The position numbers and the translations under genes are program-made. A stretch of 64,000 nt of DNA from Ustilago trichophora (lineage: Eukaryota > Basidiomycota > Ustilaginomycetes > Ustilaginales > Ustilaginaceae). The notes under the pieces are model-generated. The model saw nothing but the letters and a program-made list of their open reading frames with translations. It was not told where the DNA came from and ran no database searches. Positions 20,582 through 29,938 of this stretch are shown piece after piece (positions within the stretch are counted from its first letter, which is position 1; each line of letters begins with the position of its first letter). The stretch covers positions 649,647 to 713,646 of the forward strand of contig OOIN01000020.1 in NCBI GenBank assembly GCA_900323505.1, given 5' to 3'.

Positions 20582-21694
20582 CTATGATAGACGAAAGAGC
20601 CAGCGGGTATTGTACATGGCAGCCTGTGCAACTTGGTCGATGGGAATGCGTTTGACACTTGCCACTGTGGCAGCGACCAATCCGATGACGCAGGGCTCGT
20701 TTCTTCCTTTGACCATGGCATCTGGCTTCCACTTTTCCTTTTTGAGCGAAGGTGGTTGATATAGTGCATGTAAGTCAGGGTGTTGGGATTTGAAAGATTG
20801 GATGTGCGAGTTGGAAGCGTGGGTCGAGCGAGGGTCGCACCAGGGCGCGTCTGTTTCGAGCATCAGCCTTGAGAGAGGAATGTGATGGAGCACATCGAGA
20901 TTCTGTTGCGTCTTTAATGAGCAGCCGTTGATACCGATGAAAAGTCCCAAGTCCAACAGCTCCTGAACTTGTTCTATTGTGCCAGTGAAGCTGTGGACTA
21001 CACCGACACGTTTTGCGTGCTTATCGTCTTTGTGCTCCTCGTTGACCTGGCTGGAGAGAGCAGAGTGGATCTGTGAGATGTTGGGTTTGAGAATCTCGAC
21101 AAAGTCGTCATGTGCGGCTCTTGAGTGCAAGAACAATGGCAGCTTGACCTGTGCTGCCAAAGAGAGTTGTGTTGCAAAGTGTTTCTTCTGCACATCTGCT
21201 GGGCTAAAGTGCAATCGATCATAATCCAAGCCGCATTCGCCTACCGCGACCACCTTTGCTGCGTGTGTTTGGTTGCGAGAATCGAGTATGAGCTGCTTGA
21301 TATTTTGGAGATATACATGTGCGCCTTGAGTATAAGATTCCATCTCCGACGTTCGTGTAGGATGACATCCTGCAGTCGAGTAGAATTCGGGGTACTGGTG
21401 TGCGAGTGCGAGCGCTTCATGTGATTCGGCTAGATTTCCTGCGGTCAGGATCTGTGCGACCACACCGGCGGAAGTGGCGCGAGAGAGAACGTTGGAAAGA
21501 TCATCTTGATGGGCTTGCTTGGCGTGGTAGGAGCCGCGAAAGACCGGATCGGTAAGGTTGACGCCAATGTCGATGAACTGCGGTTGGGAGGACATGGTGC
21601 GTGGTTGTTGCTGCAAGACACGAATCGGAGGAAGAGCAACAAGCGAGTTTCTAGGTCTAACGAGTAGTCTTGCGCTTCTTGGCTGTATGAGCAT
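20582..21694 (-). CDS. TatD-type metal-dependent deoxyribonuclease (TATDN1-like)
   Basis: A 370-residue protein with TatD-family signatures: FIDIGVNLTDPVFRG (TATDN1 variant of the first metal motif), STAGCHPTR, VAVGECGLDYDRLHF, LPLFLHSRAAHDDF, GVVHSFTG and LMLETDAPWCDPR. TatD proteins are Mg-dependent 3'-5' exonucleases or DNases linked to DNA fragmentation and repair. The ATG at 21694 gives a 33-residue Arg-rich, acid-free leader, a plausible mitochondrial presequence. A second ATG at 21595 starts exactly at the conserved domain, so dual targeting is possible. The gene is intronless and divergent from the LETM1 gene. Confidence 0.9.
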   Translation of the reverse strand: MLIQPRSARLLVRPRNSLVALPPIRVLQQQPRTMSSQPQFIDIGVNLTDPVFRGSYHAKQAHQDDLSNVLSRATSAGVVAQILTAGNLAESHEALALAHQYPEFYSTAGCHPTRTSEMESYTQGAHVYLQNIKQLILDSRNQTHAAKVVAVGECGLDYDRLHFSPADVQKKHFATQLSLAAQVKLPLFLHSRAAHDDFVEILKPNISQIHSALSSQVNEEHKDDKHAKRVGVVHSFTGTIEQVQELLDLGLFIGINGCSLKTQQNLDVLHHIPLSRLMLETDAPWCDPRSTHASNSHIQSFKSQHPDLHALYQPPSLKKEKWKPDAMVKGRNEPCVIGLVAATVASVKRIPIDQVAQAAMYNTRWLFRLS

Positions 21695-22425
21695 GTAGCT
21701 GGTAGCTGGTAGCTGGTCCTGTTAGAAAAAGAAGCCAAGAGGTGGGTTGGATGCAAAGAGCATGCACCTTTTGACGTTTCCTCCACACCATGATCTTGGA
21801 GCTTTGAGCTTTTGAGCTCTGAAGAATGTTAACATTCTCGCGCTTAACATTCACGATCTCGTTTTATCGCACGAAAAGCACAGATATATTCAATAAAAAT
21901 AATTAAAACCAAACGACAAGTGTTGGGAAACGTGCGGAATTCTCACCTTTCTTCTGGAATCCAACCGAGAAAATTTTAGCTGTGCAATTCTACTTTACTG
22001 CAAAATCCACTCGGCCGCTGTGTTCCGTCCGTCTTTTTATCCAAGAAAAAGAGTAATGTGTTGGTGTTTCTCCACTATTCTCGGTTCTCTGCCATTTTGG
22101 GTGTTGGATTTCGGCTTTCAGCGTTCCTCGTTCTTCCGGTTCCAGCCTGGTTGCGTTTTCTGTGCATTGCGTGTCACAACCATCATCATCATCATCATCA
22201 ACTTGTCTTGCTTCGCAACAACATCAATCACCACCCAAACACACACATACATACGTACACACTTTGCCTTGGTCTCAAGCCCAGCGTCCCAGCGTCCCAT
22301 TCACTTGACCATCCTCGCACAAGCGCCTTTGTCTACTCGATACATGGCCTATACCCTACCTGCTTTCGTTTCATCTAGCGTTCCAGACACATCCCCGAGC
22401 TTTTTTAGATTGTCCTTTTCGCAGC
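21695..22425. promoter_or_regulatory. Divergent promoter region of the TatD and LETM1 genes
   Basis: About 730 bases with AT-rich stretches around 21840-21920 and a (CAT)6 microsatellite at 22181-22200. No specific element could be assigned. Confidence 0.4.
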
Positions 22426-24729
22426 ATGCCAGCCTCTAGCTCCTCCTATCTCACCGCAAAGAGCTTGGCCTGGGCCAGTGGCTCTCTTGCTGCAGCTGGC
22501 CGAGCCGCAAGACCCTCGTTGCGCCCCAACAACAATGTCGATCTCCTCCACATCTTTATCCCACACCTTCGACCTCCAGCCTCCGGCTTTTCCACCGCCA
22601 TCACAAAACACTACCATCAGCGTCGCAAGCTACAAGCCACACAGGCGCTCATCCCATCAACATTCCTTCGTTACCACTCCACCTCAGAGACACAGCAGCG
22701 TTCCACCTCCTCATCAAACACCCACACCTATCCTCCGCCCGCCCCATTCTCCAAACATGGCAACCCTACCTCTTCAGCCTACCAAGCTCAGTCCGCCGGT
22801 GCCCCTCCCAACGCACCTTCCACCATAGACCCTCTTCCAGCCTCGTCCAACACGGCTGCCGAGTTGGGATCGGCTGCCAACCAGACCGCTGCTTCTCAAA
22901 CCATGCTCGCAGATCAAAAGGCCAAAGAAAAAGAGCTCCAAGCTTCCAAGCCAAAAGCTCCCCTCACCACACGCATCTGGGCCAAAGTCAAGGAAGAAGC
23001 GCTCCACTACTGGCACGGCTCCAAACTTCTTGGCAAGGAAGTCAGGATCTCGTGGCGTCTCCTTCGCAGGCTCATGCTGGGCTACAGCCTCACAAGAAGG
23101 GAAAAGCGTCAGCTCAAGCGCACTTTTGCCGACTTGCTCCGCCTCATTCCCTTCATTCCCTTTATCATCATCCCTGCTGGTGAGCTCTTGTTGCCCGTCG
23201 CCATCAAAATCTTTCCCAACATGTTGCCAAGCACCTTTGAGAGCAAATTCTCGGTAGAGGAGAAGCGCAGAGGCCTCATCAAGGTGCGTCTCGAGATGGC
23301 AAAGTTCCTGCAAGAGACCATCAAGGAAGGCGGCCTCCAAGCCACAGACAAGGTCAAGACCTCGGAAGAGTTCAAGGAGTTCTTCCGCAAGGTTCGCTCC
23401 ACCGGCGAGTCGCCCAGCAACGACGACATCATCAAGGTCGCTCAGCTCTTTGAGGATGATTTGACGCTCGATAACCTCACCCGCCCACAACTCGTCAGTG
23501 TCTGCAGATACATGCAGATCAACGCTTTTGGTACCGACAACTACCTTCGCTACCAGATTCGTCACAAGCTCAATCGCATCCGACAGGATGACATTGTCAT
23601 CTCGCACGAGGGAGTAGACAACATGTCGCAAGCCGAGCTTGTCAGCGCTTGTCAGAACCGAGGTATCCAGACCGCGAACCTGTCTGAGGATCGATTGCGA
23701 CAGGAGCTGCAGCAGTGGATCGACCTGCACGTTCGCAACAAGATCAGCGGTACATTGTTGGTGCTCAGCAAGGCTTTCAACTACGTCGCCGCCGGCAACA
23801 ACGATGACAATGCCCAATCGCATCTGCGCAGTCTCGAGCTGACCCTCAGCAGCTTGCCAGACAATCTCGTCAACGAAGCCGAGCTCAGCGTCAACAGCGA
23901 AGGCGCAACCAACAAGCAGCGTCTCGAGGTGCTCCAGCAGCAAGAGGAGCTCATCGAGGATGAAGCCGAGCAGGAGCAAGAGGAAGCTGCTGCGCGTGAA
24001 GCCGACAAGGAGCGTCGCAATGCTGAGAAGGCACGACTTGCTCGCGAGGAGGAAGAAGCTCGTTCCCTGTTGCCCAAGAAGGAGACCGATCCTGCGCTCG
24101 AGGACGCTCGTATGACCAATGAGCAGCTCACCGAGCTTGGCGAGGCGCTCAGCATTCTCTCTGCCAAGTCGTCCGTCCTAAAGGAGCGAGAAGAGCTCGC
24201 TCAGCTCATCAAGGAAGTCAGCAGCACCGACATCCCTACCGAGGACAGCGCTGTATCCTCCTCATCGACTGACGCCGACAAGCCTGCCGCCGCTGCTGAA
24301 GCGGACAAGAACGAGTCCTCCTCGTCCACCTCGTCCACCTCGGCATCTGCCCGCAGCATGACCAAGCGCATCAAGTCGATGCTCGAGAAGATCGACGACC
24401 AACTCGAGGAATACGACCGCGACGTAGGATCGCGCATGCATCTTATCGAAGCTTCGCATACAGGCAAGATTTCGGTCGATGACCTCGAACAAGCCCTCCG
24501 TCTAATCAAGCACAAGCCCGAGGACGAGGTCATTGAAAAGATCGTCGACAAACTTGATGTGGATCACGACGGTCTCGTGCCCCTCGATGACGTGCTCGAA
24601 CTTGCTCGTGCAGAGACTGGGCTGGGCATCTTGCGCGATGAGGGCGTCAAGCAGATCCATAAGCAAGGAAAGGCTATCAGGAACGGCGACGCGCTCAAGC
24701 CCAAGAAGAGCGACATTGTCGAGGACTGA
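22426..24729 (+). CDS. MDM38: Mitochondrial LETM1/Mdm38 protein with C-terminal EF-hands
   Basis: A 767-residue inner-membrane protein from the ATG at 22426. The first 90 residues are Ser/Arg-rich with almost no acids, fitting a mitochondrial presequence. The LETM1 core starts near residue 185 (WAKVKEEALHYWHGSKLLGKEVRISWRLLRR). The single membrane span LRLIPFIPFIIIPAGELLLPVAI follows near 244-266, then the ribosome-binding domain (FFRKVRSTGE..., LTRPQLVSVCRYMQINAFGTDNYLRYQIRHKL). A Glu-rich coiled coil lies near 490-550. Two EF-hand-like segments follow; the second, DVDHDGLVPLDDV, keeps Ca-ligand positions and the first is degenerate. The family mediates K+/H+ or Ca2+/H+ exchange and binds mitoribosomes for inner-membrane protein insertion. 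Confidence 0.93.
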   Translation: MPASSSSYLTAKSLAWASGSLAAAGRAARPSLRPNNNVDLLHIFIPHLRPPASGFSTAITKHYHQRRKLQATQALIPSTFLRYHSTSETQQRSTSSSNTHTYPPPAPFSKHGNPTSSAYQAQSAGAPPNAPSTIDPLPASSNTAAELGSAANQTAASQTMLADQKAKEKELQASKPKAPLTTRIWAKVKEEALHYWHGSKLLGKEVRISWRLLRRLMLGYSLTRREKRQLKRTFADLLRLIPFIPFIIIPAGELLLPVAIKIFPNMLPSTFESKFSVEEKRRGLIKVRLEMAKFLQETIKEGGLQATDKVKTSEEFKEFFRKVRSTGESPSNDDIIKVAQLFEDDLTLDNLTRPQLVSVCRYMQINAFGTDNYLRYQIRHKLNRIRQDDIVISHEGVDNMSQAELVSACQNRGIQTANLSEDRLRQELQQWIDLHVRNKISGTLLVLSKAFNYVAAGNNDDNAQSHLRSLELTLSSLPDNLVNEAELSVNSEGATNKQRLEVLQQQEELIEDEAEQEQEEAAAREADKERRNAEKARLAREEEEARSLLPKKETDPALEDARMTNEQLTELGEALSILSAKSSVLKEREELAQLIKEVSSTDIPTEDSAVSSSSTDADKPAAAAEADKNESSSSTSSTSASARSMTKRIKSMLEKIDDQLEEYDRDVGSRMHLIEASHTGKISVDDLEQALRLIKHKPEDEVIEKIVDKLDVDHDGLVPLDDVLELARAETGLGILRDEGVKQIHKQGKAIRNGDALKPKKSDIVED

Positions 24730-25212
24730 TCCTAGCAGCAGCCCGTTCAGGCTCAAAACAATAACACCTCTCACATTCTTTTGACTCGCTACGAGACTCA
24801 CTCACCCACCACTTATGACACTGGCTACTCATTCATACGCTCTTGTAATCCACCTTGCATTTAGTCCATTCGCGCCAACCTTGTTTTCACCGATGAAACG
24901 GCTCCGCTTCGGCGCGGGAGATTTTTCGCAGTGAGATAAGAATTGTGATCATAATAAATGCCAATTTTGACGACGGACCAATGATGAGTGGAGACCATCT
25001 GCGCAATCGTTAGGCATTCTGTGCACAGCTCTATTCTGTGCACAGCCCAAGTCTGCATACAAATTAGTCCTGCACTTGCGACTGAGCGCAGAGACAGTGT
25101 GAAATTGGGTTGAGTCCTGACGTGGTAGGTGTGCCCAGGCATCGCTACCGTATTTATATCGCCTGTGCGGCGTCTTCCCTTCCATCTCGCCTTCTAACTC
25201 TTCCTCGCTCTC
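24730..25212. other. Intergenic region
   Basis: About 480 bases between two plus-strand genes. A palindromic CTGTGCACAG-type sequence occurs around 25019-25042. No coding features were seen. Confidence 0.5.
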
Positions 25213-26271
25213 ATGACGAGTCTTAGTTCTGCAACGATGAACGACTCGATCTATGTCGCTGCCAATTGTCTTGTACCTCTCGACAAGGTGGAGGCTGGGC
25301 TCATGACGAATATCATGAAGCTCACGTCCTACTTTGAGCAGCTTAACCGTTTCAGCGAGGCCGACAAACGCAAGCATGTGCCCGAAGAAGATGACAATCT
25401 GTGGATCTCGGCAATCTATAAAGTCCCGGTCGAGGAGATCGCGACGATGGTCAAGGTCTTCCGTGGACTTCCTTACTTCCAGACGCTTACGTTTCCAGAC
25501 AAGAAAGTCGCTACAGACGAGTCGTTTCACTTGAAGTCGTATGCTAAATTTTCTGCCCTCTTCGCCAGCGAAAGCGGTTCGACTCCAGTCAATGCAGAAG
25601 CTGAATCCATCGTTCAGCCGGCAATCCAGATTGATGCGCAGCAAGCTTCTGAAGTTCAGGTCAATCCCGAGGATCAGCCCGCCATTTCTACCCCTTTGGT
25701 CACGGAGGCAGAGAACACCTCAGTGCCTCAATCAGTCGGGTCGCACACAGAAACAGCCAACGTTGCTGAGCCGCCTCTGGGTGTAGCCTTTCGCTGGGCA
25801 AGCATCTTGGGAAGATGGAATCTTTTTCGCGGCCGTGGCGACGTCACTGTTGCCGGCGCTTTTGGCATCCATGTGCCAAGGCAAGCTCGGTTCACCCCTT
25901 TGGGTTTCATAGCCAATCGCCTCAGCACGGAAGAATTCTGGACCAACATCTATGGCATTGTAGGAGGAATTACCCCTCTTAGAAAGACAAGGAAGATGCC
26001 TCACTGGCGTATCGAATTGGTGGATCCCATACGCAGAGCCGAAAGCGTTCACATTTTCCTGTTTCCAGCTGATGACACGGATGCTCCGCTTGGTTCGCCC
26101 CTCCCCGGGCTCCGCTCCGGTGATCATCTGGTGGCTTTCGACGTACACGTCCCCCGAGGCTTGAACCTCGTGGGTGTCTATTTTTACTCTACGATATTTC
26201 TGCCCGTCGATTCCGAGGCGATGGTGTCAACCTATCGAAGGAGGGCAAGAACCATCCGTCTTCGAATGTGA
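25213..26271 (+). CDS. Orphan protein (352 residues)
   Basis: A single uninterrupted frame from the ATG at 25213. I recognise no family. An N-terminal globular-looking part (residues 1-118, alternating hydrophobic and charged) is joined by an acidic, Gln/Val/Pro-rich linker (about 120-195). The second globular-looking part (about 195-352) is rich in aromatics and beta-branched residues, with WRIELVDPIRRAESVHIFLFP and VAFDVHVPRGLNLVGVYFYST. There is no signal peptide or membrane span. A second in-frame Met lies at residue 9. It lies between LETM1 and the convergent SPT8 gene. Composition resembles its neighbours, so it is probably a real, lineage-restricted gene. Confidence 0.6.
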   Translation: MTSLSSATMNDSIYVAANCLVPLDKVEAGLMTNIMKLTSYFEQLNRFSEADKRKHVPEEDDNLWISAIYKVPVEEIATMVKVFRGLPYFQTLTFPDKKVATDESFHLKSYAKFSALFASESGSTPVNAEAESIVQPAIQIDAQQASEVQVNPEDQPAISTPLVTEAENTSVPQSVGSHTETANVAEPPLGVAFRWASILGRWNLFRGRGDVTVAGAFGIHVPRQARFTPLGFIANRLSTEEFWTNIYGIVGGITPLRKTRKMPHWRIELVDPIRRAESVHIFLFPADDTDAPLGSPLPGLRSGDHLVAFDVHVPRGLNLVGVYFYSTIFLPVDSEAMVSTYRRRARTIRLRM

Positions 26272-26470
26272 GAGTTTGGCGGCTTAGTGCTTTTCACAAA
26301 ACTTTCGTCGTGGGTACTGTAGTTCTGGCACCCGCCTTCGTCGCTGCACCCCATCCTGACGATATGATCAGATCAACAACAGGTCGACACAGAACCAATA
26401 GCTTTGCTCAAAACAGTTGATCGGAAATGAAATTTTTGATCCAACATTACACGTTACACTGATACATTGA

Positions 26471-29350
26471 CTAAGTGAGCGCCTTAATATCATGCACGAT
26501 AACCGCCTCTGTACTGCTTCCCATCCAACCTCTATCCCCGGAAGCGCTGATCAAAAATCTGCAACTCTTATCCACCACCACGCTTGACAAACTAGCTCCG
26601 TGGTGGCCCGCTACGATCTTGAACGGCACTCTCAACTCTCCTCCCGCTGCAGGACCTGGTTGGAACTGAGTATCCCACAACCTAATATTGTCATAGCTGC
26701 CGCATACAATGTGGCGGGAGTTTGGCATGGCAGCTAGAGAATAGACGGGCCCTGAACCTGAAGGTAGGCGTAGCGAGCGGATGAAACGGGCAGAGGTGGG
26801 CATACGAAGATCCCATTCGTCGACGGATTCGTTGCGACGACCGACGAAGATTCGGTCTCCGGTAGAGTCGAATACTGCGCTCTGACACCAGGGTGGCGTT
26901 CTGGAAGGGAGGGCTAGGGAGTGAACACCTTTTGCTGGCTCCGAGGAGGAAGAGGGGGTGTAGTTGGGACATCGTAGATCCCAGAGGATAACTTGGCCGG
27001 AGAGAGAGGTGGAGAGCATCACATCCGGGGAAAAGTTGGAAAGGGGCGCGGTAAAGGAAGAAGCTTGGTCGAAACCTCCAAATGCCGGTTTGGGGAGGGC
27101 TTTCTTTGGCGGTGCGGATGATGTTGCAGTGGTTGGAAGTGGTTTGGTATCTTTTGCACCAGCAGCGGGGGTAAATGCGGGGGCGGTGGAAGGAAGAGCG
27201 ATTGAGAGAGATGGTGATGCGGTTCCTATCGGTGTATTGGCAGCAGCGAGACTCTGTGATGAAGAATTTTTCACCATGACCCTCCCCGCAAGAGGCATAT
27301 CTTCGTCGCTTGACCCTTCGTCATCGTCATCATCTCCATCCCCATCGGCGTCAGCATCTGCATCGCCATCGCCATCGGCATCTCCATCGGCATCCATTTC
27401 GCCGTCCGCATCCTCGTCATCTCCACCAAACAGCGAATCATCACCATCGCTATCCCGTCCTCCAGCACCACCACTTCCACCAGCGCCATTCGCTTCACCT
27501 TTGACCTCCTTGTTCCTGTTGGTCATTGTGGATGAAGCGGGGGGAGTATCTCCACCGAACAAATCATCCCCTTCTGCATCATCCAAATCTTGATCCGCGC
27601 CGGCTACCATCAACCCTCCTGCCGTGGTCCCACTGGCACCATCTACCGCCCGTGTACCATCAGCCTTGGTAGCCCCGCTACCATCCAATGACATGCCCAA
27701 ACTTGCATTGAGCTCGGCTTCAAATGCCAGTTCTTCCTCAGTAGGGTCGTCACCAGGTGCACCGGAGGAGGGCACGGTTGAATCGGGTTCCTTTTTTATC
27801 TCGGTTGTGGTAGGAGGAGTGCTGCTGGGTATCGTGGCGAGACTTGGGTCCGGTGCAGGGGTGCTGGTGTTGACCGCAGGTGAAGATGTGTTAATTTGAG
27901 GTTTGTCGACGATGCCATCTGCGGCTGTATAGTCTGTGTTGGTGGTACCGTTGACGACCGAGGTTGAGTCGTTGTTCTTGGGTTGAGGCTTGTCTGAGGA
28001 GGTTGACGGCGCGTCGTTCTGCTCGGCAGTAGCTTCTGTGTTGGCATTCTCTGCAGATCCGAGCAAAACCTGAGCAGATATGGTCGCTGAGGCATCTGCT
28101 TGTCTGGCATCTGCATGCTTTCCGTCTGCAAGTGGTGCTTTTGATGTCGCATCCTCTTCCGCTTTGCCATTTGCGTCCTTGTTTGCCTCCAGTCCACCTT
28201 GCTTTGCATCCTCGATCGCGTCAGGACCCGCCGCAGTGATGCCTTCACTTCTGGCTCGGTCCTCGTCATCCTCCATCTCCTCGGTCGTATCCTTCCGCTC
28301 AGCTGCTGAGGGATGTATTGAAACACTTGTCTCACTTGCTTGTTCCCTTTCCGGGGCCAACGGCCGGAAACTCAAACTCGAAATCTGTCCAGCATGTCCA
28401 GGGAAACTCCTGACCACTTGACCCGTATTCAGATCCCACTGATGGACACCCCGATCCCATCCACCCGAGATCATAGTTGTCTCATCCGACGTCAAGGATA
28501 ACGCGGAGACTGCACCTTTGTGTTTCCTGAACACATGTCGTGTAGATCCGGGATCGTGACGAATGGTGGTGAGGTGGATGTTGCCCGATTCGGAGCCAGA
28601 TAGCCCCCAGAGTGCGTCTTGCTGGATGGCGAGGCTGTGTACTACGCCGACGAGGCGATCTTTGTCTGCAATGTGGGAAGAGGCGATGGAGGAGAGATGC
28701 TCTTCGTTGGGCCAAAAGGCAGTGAGTGTACCTGCTCGGGTGATGCCTTCAACGAAACCATGACGGACATTTTGGGTGAGCATGGTCTTGGCGTTCATGG
28801 TGGCGTGAATGTCGTATTTGCGGATGAAGCCGTCGGAACCGCCGGTGAGGAGGGTTTGAGCATCAAGAGAGAGAGCCATGGCGTGGATGTGGCTCGAGTG
28901 CGGGGCTGCTGCCATGGGCTCTATATGGTAGCCGATGGATGTGTTGATGCAAGTTCGAGGTGGATGGAAGAGTGATCGTCGCTCGGTGACTTTACGCAGG
29001 AACGTGGCGGATGAGAGGGCTTCGTCGGTGGTGAGACGGCGCAAGCCGGTGCGGGATGCTGCGACGGAGGCGTGGTCGCCAGAACCGGAGCGTGAGCGTC
29101 GATCAATATCATCATCATCATCATCATCATCATCATCGTCGTCGTCGTCGTCGTCATCAGCATCATCATCAGCATCATCATCAGCATCACCATCTGCATC
29201 TGCATCTGCATCACCATCAGCGGCATCATCGTCGTCCATGTCATCATCTTCATCTTGGTCGCCGTCTGCATTGTCATGGTCGTACTCGGGTTCGTCGATT
29301 GGCTCGTGCTCGTGCTCTTCTTGGTCGTCCATCTCTACATCGTCGCTCAT
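26471..29350 (-). CDS. SPT8: SAGA complex subunit Spt8 (WD40)
   Basis: A 959-residue protein from the ATG at 29350. The N-terminus is extremely acidic, with Asp runs encoded by GAT/GAC repeats. The Spt8-specific start of the propeller follows: CINTSIGYHIEPMAAAPHSSHIHAMALSLDAQTLLTGGSDGFIRKYD, then VRHGFVEGITRAGTLTAFWPNEEH. Further WD40 units are GAVSALSLTSDETTMISGGWDRGVHQWDLNTG, MLSTSLSGQVILWDLR, GDRIFVGRRNESVDEWDLR and HIVCGSYDNIRLWD. A long low-complexity insertion, rich in Asp/Glu/Ser/Thr/Gly (about residues 340-720), splits the propeller and is much longer than in yeast. Spt8 contacts TBP and regulates its delivery to promoters. Confidence 0.92.
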   Translation of the reverse strand: MSDDVEMDDQEEHEHEPIDEPEYDHDNADGDQDEDDDMDDDDAADGDADADADGDADDDADDDADDDDDDDDDDDDDDDDDIDRRSRSGSGDHASVAASRTGLRRLTTDEALSSATFLRKVTERRSLFHPPRTCINTSIGYHIEPMAAAPHSSHIHAMALSLDAQTLLTGGSDGFIRKYDIHATMNAKTMLTQNVRHGFVEGITRAGTLTAFWPNEEHLSSIASSHIADKDRLVGVVHSLAIQQDALWGLSGSESGNIHLTTIRHDPGSTRHVFRKHKGAVSALSLTSDETTMISGGWDRGVHQWDLNTGQVVRSFPGHAGQISSLSFRPLAPEREQASETSVSIHPSAAERKDTTEEMEDDEDRARSEGITAAGPDAIEDAKQGGLEANKDANGKAEEDATSKAPLADGKHADARQADASATISAQVLLGSAENANTEATAEQNDAPSTSSDKPQPKNNDSTSVVNGTTNTDYTAADGIVDKPQINTSSPAVNTSTPAPDPSLATIPSSTPPTTTEIKKEPDSTVPSSGAPGDDPTEEELAFEAELNASLGMSLDGSGATKADGTRAVDGASGTTAGGLMVAGADQDLDDAEGDDLFGGDTPPASSTMTNRNKEVKGEANGAGGSGGAGGRDSDGDDSLFGGDDEDADGEMDADGDADGDGDADADADGDGDDDDDEGSSDEDMPLAGRVMVKNSSSQSLAAANTPIGTASPSLSIALPSTAPAFTPAAGAKDTKPLPTTATSSAPPKKALPKPAFGGFDQASSFTAPLSNFSPDVMLSTSLSGQVILWDLRCPNYTPSSSSEPAKGVHSLALPSRTPPWCQSAVFDSTGDRIFVGRRNESVDEWDLRMPTSARFIRSLRLPSGSGPVYSLAAMPNSRHIVCGSYDNIRLWDTQFQPGPAAGGELRVPFKIVAGHHGASLSSVVVDKSCRFLISASGDRGWMGSSTEAVIVHDIKALT

Positions 29351-29938
29351 GGTGGGCGGCTGTTATAAGGGTGTATAGATGTTGATCACAGCTGCGTGGA
29401 TGATGTCAAGAGCTGCTTGACAAGACCTGCATCCGGTCCGAAGCAAAGCCGGCCTGCGTGTTTGCTGATCGGGTCGAATCGAGACTTGTGGAAACAGTCG
29501 CTTTGGCTGGATGACAGAAACGGCAGCTAGTTCGTCGATGCTGTCTGCTGCGCTTCTGGATGGATGGCTTGGCTGGGGGCACGAGAATGCAGAGTGGTAG
29601 TTGTACCCAAGTGAAAACGAGCAAGATGGACAAGTGGTTAGACATGGCCAAGAAAGCGCGTTTCTGGTGTTTTTCCAACAAAATAAAAGAGCCAATTGAA
29701 TATTTCTACGTGCTTGGATTCAAGCCGTTGCATGACAATTGCTAGGGTCCGCCCCTTTCTCGGAAGTCGGACGTCGGATTTAGGATCTCAGCACGCACGC
29801 ACCCACGCACGCACCTCTCAGCCAAAAAGATCACCACGACCACATCCACAACCACAAAAATGACGAAAAACGAACTCAAACTCGATTGTTTTGCAAGGTT
29901 GCTTGACACCGGATCGTAGTGTGCTGTACAAAGAAAGG
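29351..29938. promoter_or_regulatory. Intergenic region upstream of SPT8
   Basis: About 590 bases between the SPT8 start and the 3' end of the transporter gene. It contains GCAC/CGCA simple repeats around 29791-29816. No coding features were seen. Confidence 0.4.

Noticed and set aside
22774..23979. 401-codon minus-strand frame over the LETM1 gene
   Set aside because: Antisense shadow of a clear LETM1 protein; repeated Leu/Glu/Val composition only.
29098..29230. CAT/CGT trinucleotide repeats at about 29.1-29.2 kb as a separate satellite
   Set aside because: They lie inside the SPT8 coding region and encode its acidic Asp-rich N-terminus.
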